Assembly (NCBI GenBank): GCA_002441465.1
Contig: DJWE01000006.1
Location: 1 to 20,731 of the forward strand
Direction: 5' to 3'
Source: Propionibacteriaceae bacterium UBA6238
GTDB taxonomy: Bacteria; Actinomycetota; Actinomycetes; Propionibacteriales; Propionibacteriaceae
Length of the DNA stretch: 20,731 nt
The notes below the pieces were generated by a model. It searched no databases, was not told where the DNA came from, and was given only the letters and a program-made list of their open reading frames with translations. Positions 1 through 7,096 of the stretch are shown in pieces. Each line of letters begins with the position of its first letter. Within the stretch, counting starts at the first letter, position 1. Both the position numbers and the translations under genes were made by a program.

Positions 1-749
1 TCTGCGGCACCACCGGCGAGGATCCTGCCGACGGCTACGCGTGGATCCCCGCCAACGGCGAGATCCGGGAGGGCGACAAGGTCGCGATCATCGGCGCCGC
101 CGGGCCGATGGGCCAGATGCACACGATGCGGGCCCTGACGTCGGGGATCGCGGGCATCACCGTCGCGGGGACGGACCTCAGCGATGATCGGCTCGCGCAC
201 CTCGAGTCGCTCACGCGTCCGGTCGCGGAGAAGGCCGGCGTCGAGCTCACCATCATCAACACTGGCACCACAAAGCTCGAGCCCGGCTACACGCATCTCT
301 CGTGCATGGTGCCGGTGCCCGCGCTCGTCGCGCAGGCCGTGGACCTGGCCGCCGAGGGCGCGATCATCAACGCCTTCGCCGGCATCCCGGCCGGCACCAC
401 CGGCGAGTTCGACCTGCAGGCGATCATCGAGCGCCGCATCTTCATGCTCGGCACCTCCGGCTCGGACGTCTCCGACATGCGCACGGTGCTGCGCAAGATC
501 GAGGAGGGGATCATCGACACGCACATCTCCCTCGACGCCGTCACCGGGATGGCGGGGTTCCGGGATGCGATCGAGTCGGTGATGAACCGGACCTCCGGCG
601 GGAAGATCATGGTGTTCCCGTCGCTGCACGACCTGCCGCTGACGCGGCTGGTCGACATGCCGGAGAAGCTTCCGGAGGTCGCGGCGAAGCTGAACAACGG
701 GGTGTGGACCAAGGAGGCCGAGGAGGCGTTGCTGGCGACCGTTCGCTGA
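1..749 (+). CDS. Zinc-type medium-chain dehydrogenase, L-sorbose-1-phosphate reductase-like (5' partial)
   Basis: The frame is open from the window edge (first whole codon at base 3), so the N-terminal catalytic domain is missing. About 248 residues remain. They begin before a Rossmann nucleotide-binding motif, GAAGPMGQM, preceded by REGDKVAII, which is the usual cofactor-domain entry of medium-chain (alcohol/polyol) dehydrogenases. The GAAGPMG variant and the stretch around AFAGIPAGTTGEFD recall the branch that includes L-sorbose-1-phosphate reductase (SorE) and related sugar-alcohol phosphate dehydrogenases of about 400 residues. The expected role is cytoplasmic NAD(P)-dependent oxidoreduction of a sugar alcohol or its phosphate; the exact substrate cannot be read here. 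The last two codons and the TGA stop lie inside a 57-bp repeat unit that begins at 741, so the natural C-terminus may have been altered by that element. Nothing links it to the glycan locus downstream. Confidence 0.82.
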   Translation, partial: CGTTGEDPADGYAWIPANGEIREGDKVAIIGAAGPMGQMHTMRALTSGIAGITVAGTDLSDDRLAHLESLTRPVAEKAGVELTIINTGTTKLEPGYTHLSCMVPVPALVAQAVDLAAEGAIINAFAGIPAGTTGEFDLQAIIERRIFMLGTSGSDVSDMRTVLRKIEEGIIDTHISLDAVTGMAGFRDAIESVMNRTSGGKIMVFPSLHDLPLTRLVDMPEKLPEVAAKLNNGVWTKEAEEALLATVR

Positions 750-797
750 GGTCGCGGGCCGACGGCAACGCCGTCGCGCCCGAGTCTCGAAGCCGTC
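741..797 (+). repeat. Intergenic hairpin repeat, copy 1
   Basis: This is the first of two 57-bp units that I read as identical, spaced 66 bp start to start. Each contains a 7-bp stem with a 3-nt loop: CGACGGC (760-766), AAC, GCCGTCG (770-776). The unit starts GTTCGCTGAG and ends CGAGTCTCGAAGCCGTC. The first bases overlap the end of the dehydrogenase gene and supply codons GTT CGC and the stop TGA. Elements with a CTGAG...CTCGAA layout are familiar to me from intergenic regions of Microbacteriaceae, but I cannot search for other copies here. The hairpin has no T-tract, so a terminator role is possible but unproven. Confidence 0.9.
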
Positions 798-806
798 ACC
801 CTCCCC

Positions 807-863
807 GTTCGCTGAGGTCGCGGGCCGACGGCAACGCCGTCGCGCCCGAGTCTCGAAGCCGTC
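807..863 (+). repeat. Intergenic hairpin repeat, copy 2
   Basis: This is the second 57-bp unit, identical by eye to 741-797, with the same stem (826-832 with 836-842). The 9-bp spacer between the copies is ACCCTCCCC. Two copies alone are not a CRISPR array: the spacer is far too short and no cas gene is present. The arrangement fits a small palindromic mobile or REP-like element that duplicated in tandem. Confidence 0.9.
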
Positions 864-877
864 GCCGCAGGCGGCGA
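862..877 (+). terminator. GC-rich hairpin after the repeat pair
   Basis: TCGCCGC (862-868) and GCGGCGA (871-877) are exact reverse complements separated by two bases, so in RNA a stem with a slightly opened loop would form. There is no following T-run, so this is at best a weak or factor-dependent terminator for the dehydrogenase transcript. Confidence 0.3.
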
Positions 878-896
878 TCCCTCTCGCCAGACTCAC

Positions 897-902
897 TACA
901 GT
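897..902 (+). promoter_or_regulatory. Possible -10 element for the guanine deaminase gene
   Basis: TACAGT fits the actinobacterial TANNNT -10 pattern and would start transcription near 909, just before the GGAGG ribosome-binding site at 911-915. No convincing -35 box is visible. Confidence 0.3.
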
Positions 903-920
903 GAGGACGAGGAGGGCTCG

Positions 921-1376
921 ATGACTGATCACCTGCAGCGCGCGATCGACCTCGCCGTCGCGAACGTCACGGACGGCGGCGGCCCGTTCGGCGCAGTCCT
1001 CGTCGCCCCGTCGGGGCAGGTCTTCGAGGGTGTGAACCGGGTGACCGCCGTGCCGGATCCGACGGCGCATGCGGAGGTGCAGGCGATCCGGGCGGCCGCC
1101 GCCGGCCTCGGCACCCACGACCTCACCGGCTGCGTGCTCTACGCGTCCTGCGAACCGTGCCCGATGTGCCTGGGGGCGGCGCTCTGGGCGAGGGTGTCGC
1201 GGGTGGTGTTCGCGGCCGACCGCCACGACGCCGCCGCGGCCGGCTTCGACGACGCCGCGTTCTACGACGAGATCGCGGGCTCTCCCCGCGCCATGGCGCG
1301 CGTCCATGAGCCGCGGTCGCGGGCCGTGGAGCCGTTCGCAGCCTGGATCGGCTACGAGGGGCGACGCCTGTACTGA
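921..1376 (+). CDS. guaD: Guanine deaminase-like nucleoside deaminase
   Basis: This 151-residue protein belongs to the cytidine-deaminase-fold (CMP/dCMP deaminase) family of zinc enzymes. The zinc ligands are visible: HAE at residues 50-52 (His ligand and catalytic Glu) and PCPMC with Cys80 and Cys83. The length and the segment SCEPCPMCLGA, followed by AADRHDAAAAGFDD, match bacterial guanine deaminase of the Bacillus subtilis type (about 156 residues) better than tRNA adenosine deaminase, which has a different C-terminal part. The expected reaction is hydrolysis of guanine to xanthine and ammonia in purine salvage, in the cytoplasm. The start is well supported by GGAGG at 911-915, six bases ahead of ATG. 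It is probably monocistronic. Its very high GC content matches the host chromosome rather than the glycan locus downstream. Confidence 0.88.
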   Translation: MTDHLQRAIDLAVANVTDGGGPFGAVLVAPSGQVFEGVNRVTAVPDPTAHAEVQAIRAAAAGLGTHDLTGCVLYASCEPCPMCLGAALWARVSRVVFAADRHDAAAAGFDDAAFYDEIAGSPRAMARVHEPRSRAVEPFAAWIGYEGRRLY

Positions 1377-1388
1377 GCCCACGGCTGG

Positions 1389-1417
1389 GCGACAACTGCC
1401 TCCGCAGCACCTACGAT
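1389..1417 (+). promoter_or_regulatory. Candidate promoter of the acyltransferase gene
   Basis: GCGACA (1389-1394) resembles a -35 box and is followed after 17 bp by TACGAT (1412-1417), a good TANNAT -10 box. Transcription would begin at about 1424-1425, only two or three bases before the ATG at 1427. That would explain why no clear ribosome-binding site precedes this gene. Confidence 0.45.
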
Positions 1418-1426
1418 CACGGAATC

Positions 1427-3355
1427 ATGACCTCGTCCGTCGACACTCCCGCCGCAGGCCGCCTGCGCGACCTCCAAGGCCTGCGGGCCGTCGCCGTGCT
1501 CGCGGTCATGGTCACGCACGCCGGCCTGCCCGTGCCCGGCGGCTTCACCGGCGTCGACGTCTTCTTCGTGATCTCCGGCTTCATCATCACGCTGATGCTG
1601 CTGCGCGAGCACGCAACCACGGGAACGATCTCGTTCCGGCGCTTCTACATCAGGCGGCTCAAGCGGCTGGGACCTGCACTCGCCGTGACGAGCACCGTCA
1701 CGGTGGTGCTGTCGCTGCTCTTCCTGTCGCCGCTCGGGCCGCAGGAGACGGCCTTCAAGACGGCACTGGGGGCCACCGTCGGCGTCGCGAACTGGGTGAT
1801 CGCCGATCACACCGGCGACTACTTCGGGACCGCCGCGGAGCGCAACCCGATGCTCCACACCTGGTCGCTGTCCGTCGAGGAGCAGTTCTACGTCGTCCTC
1901 CCCGCGCTGCTCCTGTTCTCGCTGGTGCTCGGTGGGCGGCTCAGCAGACGGTGGCCCAAGGCGGTCCCCCTCCTCCTGTTGGGGACTCTGGCCCTGGCGT
2001 CGTTGGCCTCCGTTCGGATGGGTACCAACTTCCCACTCGGCTACTACGGCCCCGTGACCAGGGCGTGGGAGTTTCTAGCCGGCTGCCTGCTCGCCTTGGG
2101 CATAGGGCTGGTGCAGCGTCTGCCGTCGCTGGTGCTCCGCGCCGCAGGGGTGATCGGGGCGGGTCTGATGGTGTGGGGTTTCATGGCCATCACGCCCGAG
2201 ACACCCTTCCCGGGCAAGTGGGCCCTCCTGCCCGTGGTGGGCACGGCGCTGCTCATCCTGGCCGGGCGCGACGGCGGGGGGCCGCTCACCGCCATTCTCA
2301 GCTCGCGTCCCATGGTGGCGATCGGCGATTGGTCGTACTCGCTGTACCTGTGGCACTGGCCCTTCATCGTCGTCGCCAAGGCGATCTGGCCGTTCTCGGC
2401 CGCCGCGCCGGTCATCGCTGCCGCTGCCGCGATCCTTCCGGCATACGTGAGCTTCCGATTCATCGAGGAACCGTTCCGAGCGCTCCGCGTGGAAGGGGTC
2501 CGGCGGGTCATCTCCACCCTGGGGGTGGTCTTGATCCCTCCGACGGCCATGGCCGTGTCAGCGTCGTTGGTGTTCGCCGCGGTGATCGCCCCCTCCGTCG
2601 AGCGCCCGAGGGATCTCGACGAGGACGTCGAGGAGCGGTCCTCCGAGCTCGTCCCCTGCGACCCCGACATGGCCGACCTCTCCAACGGCCTCTGCGGGAC
2701 CACGAAGCCGGGGGCGGCGTCGGTACTGATCATCGGCGACAGCCATGCCGAGGCCCTGTTCCCCGGCTTCGTCAGCCTCTACCCGGATGCCAACATCGGC
2801 ATCATCACCGTTCGGTCTCCCAAACCGTTCGCCTCCATGGAGGGAGTTGAGCGCGTCCTCCGGCATGTGGAGGCCCGGCCCGAGATCGAGACGGTCGTCT
2901 ACGTCCGACATCTCGTCCGGGACGGTCGTGCGCTGTCGGCCGCCGAGGAGGCCGGAATGCGGAGGACCGTCGAGGGCATCACCGCACTCGGCCGGCGCAT
3001 CCTGGTGGCAGACGACAGCCCGCAGTGGCCCACCGACATGTACAGCTGCACCCACCGGCGCTCACTCATCCTCGGCGGGACAGTGTGCGACTGGGACCGG
3101 AGCTACTTCGAGCCGCGGAAGGTGGCGATCCGCGAGGCCCTGGAGGACATGACCGGGGGGCGCGAACTCGCCGGCATCGTCTCGATGCACACGGCGCTCT
3201 GCGACGAGACGCGCTGCTACCGAGACTCCCCGGAGGGCCTGCTCTACTCCGACGACGACCACGTCACGGAGCTGGGCGCGCGCCTTCTCGCGGAGCGTGC
3301 GGTGGAGACGACACCCGTGCTGCGGGCCGCGTTGGAGGACGCCGCGTCCAGGTGA
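1427..3355 (+). CDS. OafA/YrhL-type membrane O-acyltransferase with C-terminal SGNH domain
   Basis: This 642-residue protein has an acyltransferase-3 membrane domain (about residues 12-385) and an extracellular SGNH-hydrolase-like domain (about 430-640). The N-terminal signature includes LQGLRAVAVL, His31 and GVDVFFVISGF (42-52); YIRRLKRLGP (74-83) and HTWSLSVEEQFY (144-155) are further family landmarks. Roughly ten hydrophobic segments follow one another. In the SGNH part the nucleophile motif GDSH is at 437-440 and the catalytic DxxH at 609-612. Such proteins move an acyl group, usually acetyl, across the membrane and attach it to surface sugars (OafA on O-antigen, OatA on peptidoglycan). 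At the edge of a glycan locus, acylation of that polymer is the simplest role, though peptidoglycan remains possible. It is convergent with the next gene, 10 bp away. Confidence 0.9.
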   Translation: MTSSVDTPAAGRLRDLQGLRAVAVLAVMVTHAGLPVPGGFTGVDVFFVISGFIITLMLLREHATTGTISFRRFYIRRLKRLGPALAVTSTVTVVLSLLFLSPLGPQETAFKTALGATVGVANWVIADHTGDYFGTAAERNPMLHTWSLSVEEQFYVVLPALLLFSLVLGGRLSRRWPKAVPLLLLGTLALASLASVRMGTNFPLGYYGPVTRAWEFLAGCLLALGIGLVQRLPSLVLRAAGVIGAGLMVWGFMAITPETPFPGKWALLPVVGTALLILAGRDGGGPLTAILSSRPMVAIGDWSYSLYLWHWPFIVVAKAIWPFSAAAPVIAAAAAILPAYVSFRFIEEPFRALRVEGVRRVISTLGVVLIPPTAMAVSASLVFAAVIAPSVERPRDLDEDVEERSSELVPCDPDMADLSNGLCGTTKPGAASVLIIGDSHAEALFPGFVSLYPDANIGIITVRSPKPFASMEGVERVLRHVEARPEIETVVYVRHLVRDGRALSAAEEAGMRRTVEGITALGRRILVADDSPQWPTDMYSCTHRRSLILGGTVCDWDRSYFEPRKVAIREALEDMTGGRELAGIVSMHTALCDETRCYRDSPEGLLYSDDDHVTELGARLLAERAVETTPVLRAALEDAASR

Positions 3356-3365
3356 GGCGGGGGGA

Positions 3366-4040
3366 TCACCCGCCCAGACGTGCCAGGGCCGCCTCGGCCA
3401 CGGTCACGTCGTGGATGCTGTCGATGTCGACGCCCTCGATCTCATCCATGACAAAGAGGCCGATGCGGCCGCCCATGCGGTTGTGGGTGCGCTCGTAGAT
3501 GTCGGTGCGCGTCACATAGAGCGAGCCGGTCTCCCGGTACCGCAGTTGGTCGGCCCGCATGTCCTGCCGCCGGGCGCGGCGCTGCCAGTCCCAGTGCGCA
3601 ACCGCCTCGTCGCCGTCGAGTGACCAGATGAACGGCGGCGTGGGCACGACCCCGACCAGGGAATCGACGCCGTCCCGGTCGAACTGGGCCAAGGCCCGGC
3701 CGATCGTCCCCGGACGGCGGACGGGGGACGTCGCCTGGAGGAGTAGCACCCGGTCCGGTCTGCCGAACCGCTCCGTGCAGTCGACGATGGCGTGCTCGAC
3801 GACGGGCTCCGTCGCGGTGTCGTCCTGGGCGAGGTCCGTGGGGCGCGCGATGACCCACGCCCCGGCGGCGGCCGCTGCGGTCGCGATCTCCGGGTCCTCC
3901 GTGGAGACCGCCACCCGCAGGCCGGGGACGGCAAGCGCCTGTTCGATGGTCCAGACGATCAGGGGCTTGCCCGCGACGCTCAGGAGGTTCTTGCGCGGGA
4001 TTCCCTTGGAACCACCTCGGGCAGGGATGACAGCGAGCAT
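3366..4040 (-). CDS. CMP-nonulosonate (acylneuraminate-type) cytidylyltransferase
   Basis: This 224-residue protein is of NeuA/PseF/LegF/KdsB type, with a nucleotidyltransferase Rossmann-like fold. Landmarks are ARGGSKGIPRKN (7-18), the CTP-binding glycine/lysine loop; QATSP (102-106); ETGSLY (170-175); and VDIDSIHD (204-211), with metal-binding aspartates. It should activate a nonulosonic acid (sialic, legionaminic, pseudaminic or Kdn-like sugar) as its CMP derivative in the cytoplasm; the specific sugar cannot be told from sequence. I chose ATG 4040 because AGGGG lies seven bases upstream; ATG 4046 and ATG 4064 are in frame but poorly spaced or have no such site. No synthase or epimerase gene is adjacent; the only candidate partner is the CBS-domain gene at the right edge. 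It is divergent from the glycosyltransferase at 4302. Confidence 0.88.
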   Translation of the reverse strand: MLAVIPARGGSKGIPRKNLLSVAGKPLIVWTIEQALAVPGLRVAVSTEDPEIATAAAAAGAWVIARPTDLAQDDTATEPVVEHAIVDCTERFGRPDRVLLLQATSPVRRPGTIGRALAQFDRDGVDSLVGVVPTPPFIWSLDGDEAVAHWDWQRRARRQDMRADQLRYRETGSLYVTRTDIYERTHNRMGGRIGLFVMDEIEGVDIDSIHDVTVAEAALARLGG

Positions 4041-4301
4041 TGACATGCCCCTAGCGTGCCCCACGATGGCAGTGATATTGCGCGCCGACGCATGCTCATA
4101 AGAAGTGCAGGGGGTCCACAGCCACGCACGTCACGTGATGCCGTCCCGTCATCGCGGCGCGACGAAGCGCCGGTGGTGCCAATGCCTGCTCTACGCACCG
4201 ACTCGCATCGTTCCACGAGGCACGCGGACGACACGTTCGCGGCCCGCCGCACGGCAAGGATCCGTTTAGTCAGCAGTATCGACGCCTAGGCGGGTGAGAC
4301 C
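4041..4301. other. Divergent intergenic region, no gene seen
   Basis: About 260 bp separate the cytidylyltransferase start from the glycosyltransferase start, the longest gene-free stretch in the window. It should hold both promoters, but I see no convincing -35/-10 pair. TCACGTGA (4131-4138) is an 8-bp palindrome that could be an operator half or chance. GGGTGAG (4292-4298) is the ribosome-binding site of the next gene. The drop in GC content starts to its right, so a boundary of acquired DNA may lie here. Confidence 0.5.
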
Positions 4302-5258
4302 ATGACAGAATCACCTTTCACCGCAATGGATCGAGAGGACTGTGGTCTGTCCGAGATGTCCGACATCGTTATAGGCCGTGGACCGGATCAAGTCAGCAGC
4401 TCTGCGCCCTTGGTCAGCGTGGTCGTTCCGTGCTTCCGCATGGGGGCTCGACTAGATGAGACAGTAACAGCGGTCAGAGCCCAGGACTACCCGCACATAG
4501 AGCTCGTCGTCGTCAACGACGGGTCAACGGACGTTGGAACCCTGCTGGCGCTCGAGCGGGCGCGAGACCGGGGGGCGATCATCCTCGAGCAATCCAACCG
4601 CGGTGTCGGCGCCGCTCTGAACACCGGGATCCGAGCAGCCTCGGGCAAGTACTTCCTCCCTCTCGGAGACGACATCATCGATCCACCCTACGTACGCGAG
4701 GCCGTTCACATTCTCGAGAAGCAGCCGACGGTTGGGATCGTCTACTGCAACGCATCATTCTTCGGTGCTATCGAGGGCGATTGGATCTTGCCGGAATTTA
4801 GCATCAAGACCCAGCTGTTTCGAAACTGTATATTCGCCCCCTGCCTCTACAGGAGAGGCGATTTCACTGCCGTCGGCGGCATGGATGAGCGGATGGTGGG
4901 CCTCGAGGACTACGACTTCATTATGAAGATATTAGGTCTGGGAAGGACGGTGCATAAACTTTCTGGGCAGCATTTCCACTACCGCCGAGGCGAGGAATCG
5001 CTTAATGATCGCGTAGTCGCAGATCGAACGCGAGAGGTCCAAGCTCATGCTGCCGTCATCCGAAACAACATCGACCTTTACCGTGATAACGCTGAGCTGA
5101 TCGTGGAGCACGTCATGGACCTCCGCCTGGAAGCTGACCGGATCGCACGCGAACGTGACCGCCTACTCTCTCGGTATCACCAACTGGAGGCGTTCCGCGT
5201 TTCCAGAGCAGGGCGAGTTCTGTCCCGTCTGCGCCAGTTCATCAATGGCCGCATCTAA
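4302..5258 (+). CDS. GT2 family glycosyltransferase, GDD type (copy A of a pair)
   Basis: This 318-residue GT-A fold transferase has LVSVVVPCF (37-45) at the start of the nucleotide-sugar domain, VNDGSTD (71-77), the metal-binding GDD at 122-124 (in place of DXD), and LEDYDF (201-206), carrying the probable catalytic base. A charged, probably helical tail (about 255-318) follows. It should transfer a sugar from a nucleotide donor to a lipid-linked glycan on the inner face of the membrane; donor and linkage are unknown. ATG 4302 is preceded by GGGTGAG; in-frame ATGs at 4326 and 4356 are alternatives. The gene uses ATA, TTA and AGA codons that are absent or rare at the left edge, and 4921-4980 is only 26/60 GC, suggesting transfer. 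It is closely related to the gene at 6129-7004. Confidence 0.9.
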   Translation: MTESPFTAMDREDCGLSEMSDIVIGRGPDQVSSSAPLVSVVVPCFRMGARLDETVTAVRAQDYPHIELVVVNDGSTDVGTLLALERARDRGAIILEQSNRGVGAALNTGIRAASGKYFLPLGDDIIDPPYVREAVHILEKQPTVGIVYCNASFFGAIEGDWILPEFSIKTQLFRNCIFAPCLYRRGDFTAVGGMDERMVGLEDYDFIMKILGLGRTVHKLSGQHFHYRRGEESLNDRVVADRTREVQAHAAVIRNNIDLYRDNAELIVEHVMDLRLEADRIARERDRLLSRYHQLEAFRVSRAGRVLSRLRQFINGRI

Positions 5259-5370
5259 CACACGATCACGAACCGCCCACGGGTGCAGCGCTCGCACCTG
5301 GGCTAACGAGACTGAACTCATTGACAAGAGACTTAGGACTGGGCCGTGCTGAGCTCGGCACCGACCCTGC

Positions 5371-5376
5371 TAAACT
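5371..5376 (+). promoter_or_regulatory. -10 element placed for a leaderless transcript
   Basis: TAAACT occupies exactly positions -12 to -7 relative to the ATG at 5383, the spacing expected when transcription starts at the start codon. No ribosome-binding site is present. The following bases (TCTGAG, then ATGCT) partly match the shared motif seen before 19364. A perfect TTGACA at 5321-5326 lies too far away (44-bp spacer) to serve as its -35. Confidence 0.45.
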
Positions 5377-5382
5377 TCTGAG

Positions 5383-6108
5383 ATGCTGCGCGATCCTGCG
5401 GTTTTCACCGTCATCATCCCCACGTTGCAGCGTGCACCCGAACTGTGGCCGCTAGTGGATCAATGCGCACGCCACCCCTTGGTTCACGAAGTTCTCGTCA
5501 TCAACAATTCAGACTCGCCCCTGTTCTGGGAATGTGCCAAGGTACGCGTCCTCCAACAAGAGGCAAACATCTTCGTCAACCCTGCTTGGAATCTGGGGGT
5601 CCGTGAAGCAGTTGGGCGGTTCGTGGCAATAGTCAACGACGACGTGCTCTTCGACGATGAGGTGTTCGACGAGGCGGCCAGGGTTCTGCAACGAGGCCTG
5701 TTCGGCATGGTCGTGCCCGACCGATCCTGCTTTCAAGCTGGACGCTGGGACAAACCAATCTCTCACCGCCTTGCCACGGGAAGGTTGAACCTTGTATGGG
5801 GCACTTTCATGGCCTTGCGCAGAACGGACTACCGCCCCGTACCCGACTCCCTACTGATTTGGGGTGGTGACGATTACCTCTACTGGTCACAGCGGAAGCC
5901 CAACGCAGTTCTCATCCGCACGCAGTTCAGGACCACAATGGGGACGACGAGCAGTTCGCCGGAGTTCCAATCCCTACGCCGGCGTGAGTATGAAGAGACA
6001 ATGGCGATAGTTGGGGCCCTGTACCGTTGGTGGCACGCACCTGTGAAAGCGCTGGATTGGCTGAAACGGACACGCCACAGGTTCTCACGCTCCCGCATAT
6101 TGGGTTAG
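5383..6108 (+). CDS. GT2-like (GT-A fold) glycosyltransferase
   Basis: This 241-residue protein opens with FTVIIPTLQR (8-17), the usual first strand and loop of GT-A enzymes. A donor/metal motif NDD (85-87) is followed by VLFDDEVFDEA, and WGGDDYLYW (160-168) stands where GT2 enzymes carry the acceptor-site ED motif. It is shorter than typical GT2 proteins (270-330 residues) and lacks the NDGSTD motif, having INNSDSP instead, so it belongs to a divergent branch. It is probably a cytoplasmic sugar transferase acting on the same glycan as its neighbours. A 124-bp gap separates it from the upstream gene and it has its own apparent leaderless promoter, so it may be transcribed alone. It converges with the next gene, 20 bp away. 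Confidence 0.8.
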   Translation: MLRDPAVFTVIIPTLQRAPELWPLVDQCARHPLVHEVLVINNSDSPLFWECAKVRVLQQEANIFVNPAWNLGVREAVGRFVAIVNDDVLFDDEVFDEAARVLQRGLFGMVVPDRSCFQAGRWDKPISHRLATGRLNLVWGTFMALRRTDYRPVPDSLLIWGGDDYLYWSQRKPNAVLIRTQFRTTMGTTSSSPEFQSLRRREYEETMAIVGALYRWWHAPVKALDWLKRTRHRFSRSRILG

Positions 6109-6128
6109 CCAGCGGCATGAAGATGCAT

Positions 6129-7004
6129 CTACGATCTCCAACGCGATCGGCACCTCGGCGCCGATCTGAGAAGCCTCACGGCGGCGAGAAGCATGCCCCC
6201 GAATCGTGAGGATCGGAGCCGCTCGAGGCGTCGGTAGCGGAGGCGCAACTCGTTGCGTTCGTCGACGAATGAGAAAATCTCCCGCATGAAGTCTTCGGCG
6301 TAATCATGGTAGAGCTGCGTATTGTTGCGAAACATCCGAGCATAGGCATCGATGAAGATGTCCCGATTGGCCGTGTGGTGCAGGCTCGCGTTCACGCTTG
6401 GGCGGCCCCTCCGGTAGTGGAAATACAGCCCGTCCAAGCGATGGACCGTGCGGCCAAGACCGAGGATACGCAGGTTGAAGTCGTGGTCCTCGCGCCCCTT
6501 CATGACCTCGTCATAGCCGCCAACCGTCACCCAGTCAGATCTCCGCATGAGCGCAGTGGCGAAGATCAGATTGTTGAGCAGCTGGACTTGCATAGAGAAA
6601 TCCGGCAATCGCCATGGTCCTGATTCGGAGCCGAAGAGATCAGCGTGGCAGTAGACGATGCCCAAGTTGGGGTCCCGTTCCATTTCGGCTACCGCTTCCC
6701 CGATGTATGGGGGCTCAATCAGATCGTCTCCGAGGTTGAGGAAGTAGACGCCCCGAGCAGCTTCAAGAGCACGGTTGAGAGCGTGCCCCGGGCCGCGGTT
6801 CTCCTGATGGATCACTGTGGCAAAGCCCAGTTCCTCCCAGTGCCTCAACCGCTCCAGAGTCACGGGGTCTGTTGACCCGTCGTTGACGATGACGACCTCG
6901 ATGGGGTCATAGTCCTGGGCTTCTATTGCTGCCATGGTCTCATCCAAGGTTTGCCCCATGTTGAAACACGGCACGACGACACTGACGAGCGGGCCCGTGA
7001 CCAT
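6129..7004 (-). CDS. GT2 family glycosyltransferase, GDD type (copy B of a pair)
   Basis: This 291-residue GT-A transferase has LVSVVVPCF (6-14), VNDGSTD (40-46), GDD (92-94) and REDHDF (171-176). It lines up along most of its length with the protein encoded at 4302-5258: both share SVVVPCF, NDGSTD, ILGLGRTVH and FHYRRG and the same motif spacing, so the two are paralogues on opposite strands. The last 40 residues are basic and differ from copy A. ATG 7004 was chosen because GAAGGGGA stands about eight bases upstream; an in-frame TTG at 7034 would add ten residues but has no ribosome-binding site. It probably adds a similar sugar or linkage to copy A. Its start faces the gene at 7097 across a 92-bp region holding both promoters. 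Confidence 0.9.
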   Translation of the reverse strand: MVTGPLVSVVVPCFNMGQTLDETMAAIEAQDYDPIEVVIVNDGSTDPVTLERLRHWEELGFATVIHQENRGPGHALNRALEAARGVYFLNLGDDLIEPPYIGEAVAEMERDPNLGIVYCHADLFGSESGPWRLPDFSMQVQLLNNLIFATALMRRSDWVTVGGYDEVMKGREDHDFNLRILGLGRTVHRLDGLYFHYRRGRPSVNASLHHTANRDIFIDAYARMFRNNTQLYHDYAEDFMREIFSFVDERNELRLRYRRLERLRSSRFGGMLLAAVRLLRSAPRCRSRWRS

Positions 7005-7025
7005 CCGAAAATCCCCTTCACAACC

Positions 7026-7043
7026 GGTGACCAAGCTATCACC
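7026..7043. promoter_or_regulatory. Inverted repeat in a divergent promoter region
   Basis: GGTGA (7026-7030) and TCACC (7039-7043) are reverse complements separated by eight bases, immediately upstream of the putative -10 of the rightward gene and upstream of the leftward one. It may be an operator; the arms are short, so chance is possible. Confidence 0.25.
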
Positions 7044-7056
7044 GTAGGCTGCTGCC
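7044..7056 (+). promoter_or_regulatory. Shared promoter motif GTAGGCTGCTGCC, copy 1
   Basis: This site differs at one base from the 13-nt sequences at 14397 and 19351. TAGGCT (7045-7050) fits a TANNNT -10 box, which would give a start near 7057 and a leader of about 40 nt for the glycosyltransferase at 7097. A TTCACA at 7017-7022 lies upstream with a 22-bp spacer, long for a -35. Confidence 0.45.
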
Positions 7057-7096
7057 GAGGGACTTGCACCGTCACAGCAGCATCCGAGGGGATCCA

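Noticed and set aside
741..863. Two direct repeats as a CRISPR array
   Set aside because: There are only two units, the spacer is 9 bp and no cas genes are present; the internal hairpin fits a REP-like element better.
302..904. An open frame running through both hairpin repeats
   Set aside because: It is in another frame than the dehydrogenase, and its Arg-rich repeated translation only reflects the duplicated 57-bp unit.
1069..2850. A 593-codon open frame on the plus strand overlapping the deaminase and acyltransferase
   Set aside because: It is Arg/Pro/Ala-rich with no domain, and overlaps two clear genes in other frames; it is an effect of high GC.
4131..4138. TCACGTGA palindrome as an operator
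   Set aside because: Eight-base palindromes are expected by chance in a window of this size and no second copy or nearby promoter was seen.
5321..5326. Perfect TTGACA as a -35 box for the gene at 5383
   Set aside because: No TANNNT hexamer lies 16-19 bp downstream; the likely -10 at 5371 is 44 bp away.
6121..6130. Palindrome AGATGCATCT at a convergent gene junction
   Set aside because: It is only 10 bp, lies at a stop codon and has no T-tract; this is too little to call an operator or terminator.
7005..7034. TTG start adding ten residues to the GT2 gene at 6129
   Set aside because: There is no ribosome-binding site before the TTG, whereas GAAGGGGA is correctly placed before ATG 7004.
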